NCBI GenBank assembly: GCA_963812335.1
Contig: CAWEUU010000007.1
Location: 1 to 64,000 of the forward strand
DNA: 64,000 nt
Reading direction: 5' to 3'
From: VRUE01 sp963812335
Lineage (GTDB): Bacteria > Actinomycetota > Thermoleophilia > Solirubrobacterales > 70-9
Both the position numbers and the translations under genes were made by a program. Below, piece after piece: positions 16,346 to 24,849 of this stretch. Position 1 is the first letter of the stretch. Each line of letters begins with the position of its first letter. The notes under the pieces are model-generated. The model did no database searches and was not told the origin of the DNA. It saw only the letters and a list, made by a program, of their open reading frames with translations.

Positions 16346-17050
16346 TCAGTTTCGGCGGCCTGCATTCCGTCGAGAAACATAGACCCGCGCGAAGTCGGCG
16401 AGCTGGCGGGCGCGGTGGGCGAAGCCGGCAAGGGAGCGGCCGGTGGCACGGTGGGAGAGGTCGAGCTCGTACTCGCGTAGGCGATAGCCGACGCGGACCG
16501 CGTCGATCGTCATCCCGATCTCCATGCCGTAGCCACGGGCGAAGGGCAGGGTGGCGCGCAGGGCCTCCACTCGCAGCGCACGCTGGCCCGAGATCGGCGC
16601 CTCCGCCTCCAGGCCGCAGCGGCGGCGGATCGCCCAGTGGGCGAAGCCGAGCGCGAGGCCGAAGCCGCCGCCGACGCGGCGACTGAAGGCGGCGACGGCG
16701 AGGTCGCACTCTCCCCTCCGCACCGCCTCTACCAGCGGCGCCAGCTCAGCCGCCGAGGGGCCGAGGTCACCGTCGCAGAGCAGGACTAGATCCGGCGCCG
16801 GCTCGGCGCTCAGCGTCGCCTCGGCCGCGGCGGTCACGTTGGCGCCCTTGCCGTGCGGGCGACCGCGGCTGACCACCTGCGCCCCGGCCGCCATCGCCGC
16901 CTCCGCGGTGCCGTCCTCGGAGGCGTCGTCGGCCACCCACAGCGCCGCCTCCGGCAGCACCCCGCGCAGGGCGGCCAGCGTCGCCCCGATCCGGTCGGCC
17001 TCGTTGCGCGCGGCGACAATCACGGCGATTCGTGGCGCAGGGTCGGGCAC
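16346..17050 (-). CDS. glycosyltransferase family 2 protein
   Basis: A 234-residue GT-A fold protein: IAVIVAARNEADRIGATLAA, LWVADDASEDGTAEAA, a DGDLG metal-binding motif (LVLLCDGDLGPSA), then SGQRALRVEAL and YGMEIGMTIDA. The arrangement resembles small soluble glycosyltransferases such as glucosyl-phosphoglycerate or dolichyl-phosphate sugar synthases; donor and acceptor unknown. Divergent from the biotinyl-domain gene by 20 bp. Confidence 0.8.
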   Translation of the reverse strand: MPDPAPRIAVIVAARNEADRIGATLAALRGVLPEAALWVADDASEDGTAEAAMAAGAQVVSRGRPHGKGANVTAAAEATLSAEPAPDLVLLCDGDLGPSAAELAPLVEAVRRGECDLAVAAFSRRVGGGFGLALGFAHWAIRRRCGLEAEAPISGQRALRVEALRATLPFARGYGMEIGMTIDAVRVGYRLREYELDLSHRATGRSLAGFAHRARQLADFARVYVSRRNAGRRN

Positions 17051-17070
17051 GGCGGATATTGTCCCGGCCC

Positions 17071-17283
17071 ATGGCGGACATTGAGGCGCACATCACGGGG
17101 AACGTCTGGAAAATCACCGTCGCCGTCGGCGACGAGATCTCCGACGGCGACACCGTCGTCATCCTCGAGTCGATGAAGATGGAGATCCCGGTCGAGAGCG
17201 AGGACGACGGCACGGTCAAGGAGATCCGCTGCGAGGAGGGCCAGTCGGTCAGCGAAGGCGACGTCCTCGTCGTCCTGGAGTGA
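17071..17283 (+). CDS. biotin/lipoyl attachment domain protein (free-standing BCCP-like)
   Basis: A 70-residue single-domain carrier. The biotinylation motif ESMKMEI places the modified Lys at residue 36, with flanking Gly/Val turns (GNVWKITVAVGDEISDGD, EEGQSVSEGDVLVVLE). Short biotinyl proteins of this type act as carriers for acyl-CoA carboxylases encoded elsewhere. A single base separates its stop from the enoyl-CoA hydratase start. Biotin supply genes lie 3 kb downstream. Confidence 0.85.
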   Translation: MADIEAHITGNVWKITVAVGDEISDGDTVVILESMKMEIPVESEDDGTVKEIRCEEGQSVSEGDVLVVLE

Positions 17284-17284
17284 C

Positions 17285-18092
17285 GTGAACGAGCGACTCG
17301 CCGGCGGCAAGCTCCTGCTCGACTCCCCGGCCGAGGCGGTGGCCCGCATCCGCATCTCCAACCCCGAGCGGCGTAACGCGCTCGACCACGAGATTCTCGA
17401 CACGCTGGCCGAGACGCTGCCGCGGCTCAACCGCGGGATCGAGACCCGCTGCGTGCTGATCACCGGCGCCCCGCCCGCCTTCTCGGCCGGCTACGACCTC
17501 GCCTCGATCCCGCGCGAGACCTTCGAGCGCGAGGCCGAGGCGCTCGTCGCCCACCCCTTCCACGACGCGATGGAGGCGCTCGCCTCCCACCCCTGGCCGA
17601 CCGTCGCCGCGATCAACGGCCACTGCCTCGGCGGCGGGCTCGAGCTTGCGGTCACCTGCGACCTGCGGATCTGCGCCGCCGGCGCCAAGCTCGGCATGCC
17701 GCCGGCCAAGCTCGGCCTCGTCTACGGCCACACCGGCCTGCGCAAGTTCCTCGACACGGTCGGCCTGGCGCGGACCAAGGAGCTCTTCCTCACCGGGCGC
17801 AACCTCGAGGCGGAACGCGCCGAGCGGATCGGCCTCGTGCACGAGGTGGTCGCCGACGAAGCGCTCGAGGACGCCGGCGGTCGCGCTGGCCGAGCGGATC
17901 GCCGCCAACGCGCCGCTCTCGATGCGCGGCAACAAGCGCGCGATCGAGACGCTCAACTCGAACCCGACCCTGAGCGAGCAACAGGAGAGTGGCCTGATCG
18001 CGCTGCGCGAGTCGTGTTTTGCCTCCGCCGACCTGCGCGAGGGAATCGAAGCCTTCGCCGAGAAGCGCAAGCCGCGCTGGCAGGGCCGGTGA
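17285..18092 (+). pseudogene. enoyl-CoA hydratase/isomerase, single-base frameshift
   Basis: Crotonase-fold protein: ISNPERRNALDHEIL, APPAFSAGYDLASI (oxyanion hole), AINGHCLGGGLELAV (CoA-binding/oxyanion Gly-rich loop), LGLVYGHTGLRKFLD and GLVHEVVADEAL. At about 17874-17877 an extra base throws the frame; the correct C-terminus (VALAERIAANAPLSM, then FASADLREGIEAFAEKRKP) continues in another frame to TGA 18092. Corrected length about 268 residues, normal. GTG start 17285. Sequence error is as likely as true inactivation because everything else is intact. Confidence 0.8.
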
Positions 18093-18724
18093 GCGCCGCG
18101 GGCCGCGCCGCGCTGGCCGCCGCCGACCCGAAGATGGCGGCGCTGATCGAGCGGGTCGGCAAGATCGACATCGAGACGCGGCTGAGGCGGCGCAGCGAGG
18201 AGCGGCCGGTCGACGCCTACGGAGCGCTGCTGCGGGCGATCGTCGGCCAGCAGCTCTCGACCAAGGCCGCGCGCACGATCTACGGGCGCGTGTGCGAGCT
18301 CTTCAGCGGCGCCGCGCCCTCGCCCGAGCAGCTGCTCGGGGCCGGCGAGGGAGAGCTGCGGAGCTGCGGCCTCTCCGGCCGCAAGGTCGAGTACCTGCGC
18401 GACCTCGCAACCCACGTGCTCGACGGCGAGCTCGAGCTCGACGGGCTGGGCGATCTCGCCGACGAGGAGGTGGTCGCCGAGATCGTCGCCGTGCGCGGCC
18501 TCGGCCAGTGGACGGCGGAGATGTTCCTGCTCTTCCACCTCGAGCGCCCCGACGTGCTCTCGGGCGGCGACCTCGGCATCCGCAAGGCGATCCAGATCGA
18601 GTACGGGCTGGAGGAGATGCCGGCTCCGGCGCAGGTGCTGGAGCTCGGCGAGGCCTGGCGGCCGCACCGCAGCCTCGCCTCGCTCTACCTCTGGGAGTCG
18701 CTCGCAAGCGTTCCTGCCGGGTAA
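18089..18724 (+). CDS. alkA: DNA-3-methyladenine glycosylase II (HhH-GPD superfamily)
   Basis: A 211-residue HhH-GPD base-excision glycosylase: IVGQQLSTKAARTIYGRV, LRSCGLSGRKVEYLRDLA, the helix-hairpin-helix VRGLGQWTAEMFLLFHLERP, and the catalytic Asp in LSGGDLGIRKA. Excises alkylated purines. GTG start 18089 overlaps the stop of the hydratase gene (GTGA). It lacks the extra N-terminal domain of E. coli AlkA, as do many actinobacterial members. Confidence 0.85.
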   Translation: MSAAGRAALAAADPKMAALIERVGKIDIETRLRRRSEERPVDAYGALLRAIVGQQLSTKAARTIYGRVCELFSGAAPSPEQLLGAGEGELRSCGLSGRKVEYLRDLATHVLDGELELDGLGDLADEEVVAEIVAVRGLGQWTAEMFLLFHLERPDVLSGGDLGIRKAIQIEYGLEEMPAPAQVLELGEAWRPHRSLASLYLWESLASVPAG

Positions 18725-18738
18725 GGCTCCGGGGGCGG

Positions 18739-20232
18739 ATGGTCGAAGAGAAGAGCATGCGACTTCGTTTCTGGCTCGGATACGCGCTCGTCGCCGCGAT
18801 CGCGATCGGCTCGATCGCGATGGCGGCGATCGTGCACGACCGTGAAACCGCCAACTTCGAGCAGCGCCAGGAGGACGAGGCGTCGCGCTCGGCACGACAG
18901 GCGGAAGCGCTGGCTGCGCTCTCGGTCGGTCAGCTCGCCAGCGCCGCAGCCTTCTACGAGGCCCAGGGGACCGACTTCAACAGGCACGAGTTCGACGTGA
19001 TGGCTGAGTCGCTGCTCGACAACGGCTCGCTCTCGGCCACGGCCTTTGTGCCGCTCGTCAGCGGGCCGGAACGGGCCCGCTTCGAGCGCCGGTTCGGCTT
19101 CCCGATCATCGAGCGCAGCGCCCTCGGCGACCTGCGCCGCGCCGGCCGGCGCGACCGCTACTTCCCCCTCGCCTACGCGGCAACCGGGTCCAAGCTCAAG
19201 CTCGCCACGCCGTACGGCTACGACGTCGCCGCCGACCCGGTCCGCTCCAGCCACCTGCGCGAGGCCGGCGGCAGTGGCCGGCCCTCGGCCACCCCGGTGA
19301 TCCGGCTGCCGTTGGGCGGCACCGGGATCAACGTCTTCCGCCCCGTCTACCGCGACGGCGCCCCCACCGACACCGTCGCCCAGCGCCGCGCCGCGCTGAC
19401 CGGCTTCGCGCTCGGCTCCTTCCGCGTCACCGACCTGACCACGGCTGCGCTGACCGCGCTCGAGCCCGACGACGACATCCAGCTGCTCGAACGGGGCCGC
19501 TCGGTCGCCGGCGAGCCGCTCGACCTCGACGAGTCCGCCACCGCGCCGGTCAAGCTCGCTGACCGCAGCTGGGTCCTGGTCGTCCACGACAACAACCGGC
19601 CGGGCATCGGCCTGCCGGCGCTGATCGCCTTCGTCGGCCTCTCGCTGGCGGCACTGCTCGGCGCCCTGGTCTTGATCTGGAGCCGCACGGAGAAGATGCA
19701 GGAGCTGCGAATGCAGGCCAGCCAGGACCCGCTGACCGGGCTGAAGAACCGCCGCCGCTTCGAGGAAGACCTGCGCAACGAGCTCGCCCGCAGCCATCGC
19801 GAGCACACGGTCGGCGTCGTGATGATGCTCGACCTCGACAACTTCAAGCAGGTCAATGACACGCTTGGGCACCCGGTCGGCGACCGTACGATCGCCGAGA
19901 TCGCCGCGTTGCTGTCGAGGCGCATGCGGGTGACCGATGTGGTCGCGCGGCTGGGCGGAGACGAGTTCGCCGTGGTGCTGCCGCGCTGCGACCTCGACGA
20001 GGCCGAGGAGATCGCCGACGGGATCGCCACGGCGATCCGCCTGCACATGCTGCCCGGGGAGGCGGCGCCGCCGATCACCGCCAGCATCGGCATCGCCACC
20101 TTCGGCCCGCAGTCCGACGGCTACGACGCCGTGCTCTCAGCGGCCGACAACGCGATGTACGAGGCCAAGCGGGCCAGGGGCGACAACGTGCGCGTGGCCG
20201 GGCACGTCACGGCTTCCGGCCCGTCCCTGTAG
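18739..20232 (+). CDS. membrane-bound diguanylate cyclase, CHASE-GGDEF
   Basis: About 497 residues: membrane segment near residues 9-29 (LGYALVAAIAIGSIAMAAI), an extracytoplasmic CHASE-type sensor about 60-270 (FGFPIIERSALGDLRRAGRR, YFPLAYAA), a second membrane segment about 291-312, then a GGDEF domain with DPLTGLKNRRRF (about 330) and an intact active site LGGDEFAV (about 404). Should make cyclic di-GMP in response to an external signal. Start ATG 18739; ATG 18757 possible. Confidence 0.87.
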   Translation: MVEEKSMRLRFWLGYALVAAIAIGSIAMAAIVHDRETANFEQRQEDEASRSARQAEALAALSVGQLASAAAFYEAQGTDFNRHEFDVMAESLLDNGSLSATAFVPLVSGPERARFERRFGFPIIERSALGDLRRAGRRDRYFPLAYAATGSKLKLATPYGYDVAADPVRSSHLREAGGSGRPSATPVIRLPLGGTGINVFRPVYRDGAPTDTVAQRRAALTGFALGSFRVTDLTTAALTALEPDDDIQLLERGRSVAGEPLDLDESATAPVKLADRSWVLVVHDNNRPGIGLPALIAFVGLSLAALLGALVLIWSRTEKMQELRMQASQDPLTGLKNRRRFEEDLRNELARSHREHTVGVVMMLDLDNFKQVNDTLGHPVGDRTIAEIAALLSRRMRVTDVVARLGGDEFAVVLPRCDLDEAEEIADGIATAIRLHMLPGEAAPPITASIGIATFGPQSDGYDAVLSAADNAMYEAKRARGDNVRVAGHVTASGPSL

Positions 20233-20291
20233 GGGGTTCCGCTCACAGCGCACCTCCACACGTCCGGGGCGATTCCTAGCCTTGCGCCCGA

Positions 20292-21425
20292 ATGTCTTCC
20301 CTGATCGATTTCGAGGAGGCGCTGGCGCTCGGCAAGCTGAGCGCGCATGAGCAGATCGGCGAGCTGGTCGAACGCGCCTGGGCCGTGCGCCAGGAAAACT
20401 TCGGCGACTCGACCGACATGTGCTCGCTGGTCAACGCCAAGTCGGGCGGCTGTGCCGAGGACTGCGGCTTCTGCGCCCAGTCGCGCTACGCCGAGGCCGA
20501 CACGCCGATGCACGCGATGATGGAGCCGGAGCAGATCCTCGAGCATGCGAAGGCGGCCGAGGCGGCGGGCGCGCACCGTTTCTGCATGGTCACCCAGGGG
20601 CAGGGCCTCTCCAAAAAGGACTTCGGGAAAATCATCGAGGGCGCGAAGCTCGTCTCCGAGCACACCAACCTGAAGCGCTGCGCCTCGATCGGCCATATGT
20701 CGGGCGAGCGGGCCAGGGCGCTGCGGGAGGCCGGTATCCAGCGCGTCCACCACAACGTCGAGTCCTCGCGCTCCTACTACCCGGAGGTCTCGAGCACGGT
20801 CCGCTATGAGGGCCGGCTGCGCACGATCGACGCGGTCAAGGAGGCCGGGTTGGAGACCTGCGTCGGCGGCATCCTCAACCTCGGCGAGTCGCCACGGCAG
20901 CGAGTCGAGATGGCCTTCGAGCTCTCTGAGCTGAAGCCGGACTCGGTGCCGATCAACCTGCTCAACCCGCGTGAGGGGACGAAGTTCGGCGACCGCCCGC
21001 TGATGGACCCATGGGAGGTCGTCAAGTGGGTGGCGATCTTCCGCCTGATCATCCCCGGCGCGCTCTTCCGCCTTTGCGGCGGCCGGGTCGAGAACCTCGG
21101 GGAGCTGCAGCCGCTGGCGGTCAAGGCTGGGCTCAACGGGGTGATGATGGGCAACTTTCTGACCACGCTCGGGGCCGAGCCCGAGGACGACCGGGCCATG
21201 TTCGAGGAGCTGGGCCTGAACGTGGCGCGCCAGCCCGACAACGGCGCCAACCCGCGCCCGGACAACCGCTCCGGTCGGCTCGAGGGCGAGACCCCGGTGA
21301 CGCCGATCGACGAGCTGATCGACAGCCAGGGGGAAGCGAACTTCTGGGATCCCTCGACGCAGTTGCGGGTGATCAAGAAGACGAAGAAGCCCCCGCCCTA
21401 CCCGGCGCGCCAGACAACGGCATGA
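20292..21425 (+). CDS. bioB: biotin synthase
   Basis: A 377-residue radical-SAM enzyme inserting sulfur into dethiobiotin. The CxxxCxxC cluster-binding motif is Cys54-Cys58-Cys61 (GGCAEDCGFCAQS); further signatures are YYPEVSSTVRYEGR, GGILNLGESPRQRVEM, SVPINLLNPREGT and ALFRLCGGRVENLG. Longer than E. coli BioB, with a C-terminal extension of about 40 residues rich in Asp, Pro and Lys. First gene of bioB-bioF-bioD; its stop overlaps the bioF ATG. Confidence 0.96.
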   Translation: MSSLIDFEEALALGKLSAHEQIGELVERAWAVRQENFGDSTDMCSLVNAKSGGCAEDCGFCAQSRYAEADTPMHAMMEPEQILEHAKAAEAAGAHRFCMVTQGQGLSKKDFGKIIEGAKLVSEHTNLKRCASIGHMSGERARALREAGIQRVHHNVESSRSYYPEVSSTVRYEGRLRTIDAVKEAGLETCVGGILNLGESPRQRVEMAFELSELKPDSVPINLLNPREGTKFGDRPLMDPWEVVKWVAIFRLIIPGALFRLCGGRVENLGELQPLAVKAGLNGVMMGNFLTTLGAEPEDDRAMFEELGLNVARQPDNGANPRPDNRSGRLEGETPVTPIDELIDSQGEANFWDPSTQLRVIKKTKKPPPYPARQTTA

Positions 21426-22603
21426 GCGAGGTCGCCGAGCGGTTGGAGGAGCTCCGCGCAAGCGGGCTCCGCCGCCGGTTGCGGCTGATCGAGGGGGCGC
21501 AGGGGCCGCGCGTGCTGCTCGACGGGCAACCGGTGCTGCTGCTCTGCTCGAACGACTACCTGGGCCTCGCCGGCGACCCACAGGTGCGCGGCGCGGCGGC
21601 CGAGGCGGCACTGCGCTGGGGCGCCGGGGCCGGGGCCTCGCGACTGATCGCCGGCAACATGGAGCCGCACCGACTGCTCGAGCAGCGCCTCGCAATGTTC
21701 AAGGGCTACGAGTCGGCGCTGCTGTTCGGCTCCGGCTACCTTGCCAACATCGGCGCGATCTCGGCCCTGGCCGGGCGCGGCCACGTCGTCTTCTCCGATG
21801 AGCTCAACCACGCCAGCATCGTCGACGGCTGCCGCCTGGCGCGCGCCGAGACCTTCGTCTACCGCCACGGCGACACCGAGCACCTCGCCTGGGGCTTGGC
21901 CGAGGCGGGGGAGCGCGCGGCGCTGATCGTCAGCGACGGTGTTTTCTCGATGGACGGCGATGTCGCCCCGCTGGCCGGCCTGGTCCGGCTCGCCCGGACG
22001 CACGGATGCCGCCTGATGATCGACGAGGCGCACGCGACCGGGTCGCTCGGCCCCGGTGGGCGCGGCTCGGTCGCCGCCGCGGGGCTGAGCGATGAGGTCG
22101 ACCTCATCGTCGGCACGCTGGGCAAGGCGCTCGGCTCCTACGGCGCCTACGTCTGTGCGAGCGCCGAACTGCGCGAGTTCCTGCTCAACACGGCGCGCTC
22201 CTTCATCTTCTCGACCGCGCTGCCGCCGCCCTCGCTCGCCGCGGCGATGGCGGCGCTGGAGCTGCTTGACGCCGAGCCGCAGCGGGTGCGGCGCCTGAGC
22301 GCAAACGCGGCGACTCTGCGCGACGGGCTGCGAGCCGAGGGGCTCGACGCGGGCGGCGGCGAGAGCCAGATCATCCCGCTCGGCGTCGGCGAGGCCGAGC
22401 CGGCGATGGAGCTCTGTGAGCGCCTGCTCGAGCGCGGCGTCTTCGCCCAGGGCATCCGCCCCCCGACCGTCCCCCCCGGTAGCTCACGGCTGCGCTTCAG
22501 CGTGATGGCGACGCACGAGCCGACGGACCTGCGCCGCGCTGCCCAGGAGGCCGGCGCGGCCGCCCGCGAAATGGGGCTGATAAGAACGCTGGCTGCCGCC
22601 TGA
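21422..22603 (+). CDS. bioF: 8-amino-7-oxononanoate synthase
   Basis: A 393-residue PLP-dependent alpha-oxoamine synthase condensing pimeloyl thioester with alanine. Recognisable: LLLCSNDYLGLAGDP, GAGASRLIAGNMEPHRLLE, VFSDELNHASIVDG, SDGVFSMDGDVAPL, MIDEAHATGSLG and the PLP-Lys region VGTLGKALGSYGAYVC. ATG 21422 overlaps the bioB stop. Its own stop lies inside a perfect 15-bp inverted repeat that also covers the bioD start. Confidence 0.95.
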   Translation: MSEVAERLEELRASGLRRRLRLIEGAQGPRVLLDGQPVLLLCSNDYLGLAGDPQVRGAAAEAALRWGAGAGASRLIAGNMEPHRLLEQRLAMFKGYESALLFGSGYLANIGAISALAGRGHVVFSDELNHASIVDGCRLARAETFVYRHGDTEHLAWGLAEAGERAALIVSDGVFSMDGDVAPLAGLVRLARTHGCRLMIDEAHATGSLGPGGRGSVAAAGLSDEVDLIVGTLGKALGSYGAYVCASAELREFLLNTARSFIFSTALPPPSLAAAMAALELLDAEPQRVRRLSANAATLRDGLRAEGLDAGGGESQIIPLGVGEAEPAMELCERLLERGVFAQGIRPPTVPPGSSRLRFSVMATHEPTDLRRAAQEAGAAAREMGLIRTLAAA

Positions 22604-22635
22604 GAACGTGCATGACGCGCCATGCACGTTCTCAG
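22600..22635. promoter_or_regulatory. perfect palindrome spanning bioF stop and bioD start
   Basis: CTGAGAACGTGCATG (22600-22614) and its exact complement (22621-22635) flank a 6-nt loop. The bioF TGA (22601-22603) and the bioD ATG (22612-22614) lie in the left arm. In RNA this would be a very stable hairpin sequestering the bioD start; in DNA it could be an operator. No Shine-Dalgarno is visible for bioD, so its expression may depend on ribosomes arriving from bioF to open the hairpin. Confidence 0.6.
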
Positions 22636-23289
22636 GGTGTATTCGTAACCGGGACGGGGACCGAGGTGGGTAAGACGGTGGTCGCCGCGGCGATCGCGCG
22701 CACGCTTGCGGCGGAAGGCAATCGTGTGGCGGTGTTCAAGCCGGCGATCACCGGCCTGGACGAGGACGGTGAGCCGGACCAGGCGCTGCTGCGCCGCGCC
22801 GCCGGATCGGAGCAGAGCGATGAGGAGATTGCGCCCTACCGCTACGGGCCGCCGATGTCGCCGCATCTTGCCGCCGAGCTGGCGGGCGAGGAGATCGCGC
22901 CGCAGCGCCTGCGCGAGGCTGTAGACGCCGCGGCGGCCGGCGCTGACGCGCTCGTCTGCGAGGGGGTCGGGGGGCTGTTCGTGCCGCTCGCGGACGGCTA
23001 TCTCGTCCGCGATCTGGCCGTCGAGCTCGGCCTACCGCTGGTCATCGCCGCGTCGCCGGAGCTCGGCACGATCAACCACACGCTGTTGACGATCGAGGCG
23101 GCGCGTAGCGCCGGGCTCAAAGTCTCGGCGGTCGTGCTCACCCCGTGGCCCGAGCAGCCGGATGCGATCGGGCGCTCGAATCGCGAGACGATCGCCGTGC
23201 TGGGCGAGGCCAGGGTCGAGACGCTGCCTACGCTCGACCTGGGCGACCCCGATAGTTGGCCGCAACTGGCGAGTTGGTCGCACATATAG
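22612..23289 (+). CDS. bioD: dethiobiotin synthetase
   Basis: A 225-residue P-loop ATPase making dethiobiotin from DAPA, CO2 and ATP. P-loop VTGTGTEVGKT at residues about 12-22, FKPAITGLDEDG, CEGVGGLFVPL and VVLTPWPEQPD fit the family. ATG 22612 lies 8 nt after the bioF stop, inside a hairpin. The end of the gene overlaps a terminator hairpin shared with the convergent transporter gene. Confidence 0.93.
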   Translation: MTRHARSQGVFVTGTGTEVGKTVVAAAIARTLAAEGNRVAVFKPAITGLDEDGEPDQALLRRAAGSEQSDEEIAPYRYGPPMSPHLAAELAGEEIAPQRLREAVDAAAAGADALVCEGVGGLFVPLADGYLVRDLAVELGLPLVIAASPELGTINHTLLTIEAARSAGLKVSAVVLTPWPEQPDAIGRSNRETIAVLGEARVETLPTLDLGDPDSWPQLASWSHI

Positions 23290-23302
23290 CGACTAACTCG
23301 CC
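23268..23302. terminator. bidirectional terminator hairpin between bioD and the transporter
   Basis: GGCGAGTTGGTCGC (23268-23281) pairs with 23289-23302 over 14 bp with one G-T wobble, loop ACATATA. The hairpin contains the bioD stop (23287-23289) and overlaps the stop of the convergent MFS gene, so it can end both transcripts. Confidence 0.6.
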
Positions 23303-24777
23303 ACGGAGACCCCCGCCAACTCCTCGCCGCCTGGGCTCGCCTCCGCCTCCGCGACCTCTGGGCCGACTCCCCGGCCGGGTCGCCCGCGAATCGCGCTCGC
23401 GGCAATGACCGCACCGATCAGGGTCACCGCCGCGGAGACCATCATCGCGTCGCTGAGCCCATCGACGAAGTTCTGTGGGGTCGCCGACTCGAAGTCGTGG
23501 CCGGCCGAGGCCTGGAAGATCGCGCCGGTGATCGCGACGCCGAGACTGCCGCCCACCATGCGGAACATCGAGAGCACGCCGGAGGCGATGCCGGCTTTCT
23601 CGACCGCGACCGCGTTCATCGCGGCGCTGGTCATCGGCGACATCGTCAGCGCGATGCCGATGCCGAGCAGCATGAAGCCGGGCAGTAGGTCGAGGTACGT
23701 CGAGTCGACCGCGATCCGGGTGAAGCTCAGCAGTGAGAGCGTCAGGACCGCGAGCCCGGCGACGATCAGCCAGCGCGGGCCGAAGCGGTCGGCGAGCCGG
23801 CCGGCGACCGGTGCGACGCCGACGATCATCAGCGTCGAGGGGAGGAAGCGCACACCCGCCTCCAGCGGCGAGTAGCGGAGGATGTCCTGCATGTAGATGG
23901 CGAGGAAGAAGAAGACGCCCATCATCGCGAAGGTGATGATCAGCGCGACGACGACGGCGCCGACGAAGTTGCGATCGGCGAAGAAGCGGAACTCGACCAT
24001 CGGCGCCTTGACCCGCAGCTCGATCGCGACGAAGGCGGCAAGCGACAGGGCCGAGCCCACGAGCAGGGCGACGATGCCGACCGAGGCCCAACCCCAGGCG
24101 TTGCCCTCGACCAGGGCGAGGACGAGCGCGGTGAGGCCGGCGGTCAGCGCGGCGACACCGAGGTAGTCGACCTCGCGGCCGACCGTGGTGTCGCGCGACT
24201 CGCGCACGGCGAAGATCGTCGCCGCGATCGCACCAGCGGCTACCGGGATGTTGAGGTAGAAGATCGCCCGCCAGCTGACGTGCTCGGTGAGGAAGCCGCC
24301 GAGCACCGGCCCGACCGCGAGCGCCAGGGCCGAGACTCCCGCCCAGGTGCCCATCGCCTTGCCGCGCTCGTGGGCGGGGAAGGCGTCGGTGATGATCGAG
24401 AGCGTGCCCGGCATCATCAGCGCCGCGCCGACGCCCTGCACGACGCGGCTGATCACGAGGTCGGTCGAGTTCTGCGCCAGGCCGGCGGTCGCCGAGGAGA
24501 GGGCGAAGACGACGACGCCGAGCAGGAACATGCGGCGGCGGCCGAAGATGTCGCCGAGCCGCCCGCCCGTTGCGAGCAGCACGGCGAAGGAGAGCGTGTA
24601 GCCGTTGACGGTCCACTCGAGGCCGGAGATCGAGGCGCCGAGGTCGCGCTGGATCGAGGGCAGCGCCACATTCACGACCGTGTTGTCGAGCATGATCATG
24701 AACAGGGCGAAGCACATCGCCCCCAAGGTCCACCACTTGCGGTTGTCGTCGGTGATCAGGTGCCGGTAGCGGGTCAC
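23293..24777 (-). CDS. DHA2 family MFS drug/solute transporter
   Basis: A 494-residue, 14-helix type major facilitator of the EmrB/QacA group. Signatures: FMIMLDNTVVNVALPSIQRD (motif D1 in helix 1), GGRLGDIFGRRRMFL (motif A), VISRVVQGVGAALMMPG, and GPVLGGFLTEHVSWRAIFYL (motif C). Proton-driven export is expected; its position inside the biotin cluster on the opposite strand makes a link to biotin tempting but unproven. GTG start 24777; 72 bp from the divergent bioA. Confidence 0.9.
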   Translation of the reverse strand: MTRYRHLITDDNRKWWTLGAMCFALFMIMLDNTVVNVALPSIQRDLGASISGLEWTVNGYTLSFAVLLATGGRLGDIFGRRRMFLLGVVVFALSSATAGLAQNSTDLVISRVVQGVGAALMMPGTLSIITDAFPAHERGKAMGTWAGVSALALAVGPVLGGFLTEHVSWRAIFYLNIPVAAGAIAATIFAVRESRDTTVGREVDYLGVAALTAGLTALVLALVEGNAWGWASVGIVALLVGSALSLAAFVAIELRVKAPMVEFRFFADRNFVGAVVVALIITFAMMGVFFFLAIYMQDILRYSPLEAGVRFLPSTLMIVGVAPVAGRLADRFGPRWLIVAGLAVLTLSLLSFTRIAVDSTYLDLLPGFMLLGIGIALTMSPMTSAAMNAVAVEKAGIASGVLSMFRMVGGSLGVAITGAIFQASAGHDFESATPQNFVDGLSDAMMVSAAVTLIGAVIAASAIRGRPGRGVGPEVAEAEASPGGEELAGVSVAS

Positions 24778-24849
24778 CCACCCATCTTGCCCCAACGAGG
24801 GGCTTTCCTGTGTGAGATTTGCCGCCGAAGCCGGGGCTAGATTCGCTCC

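Noticed and set aside
17249..18895. Very long reverse-strand open frame (548 codons) across the hydratase and glycosylase genes
   Set aside because: Antisense shadow of GC-rich coding sequence; Arg/Ala/Gly-rich with no motif, while the forward frames carry clear family signatures.
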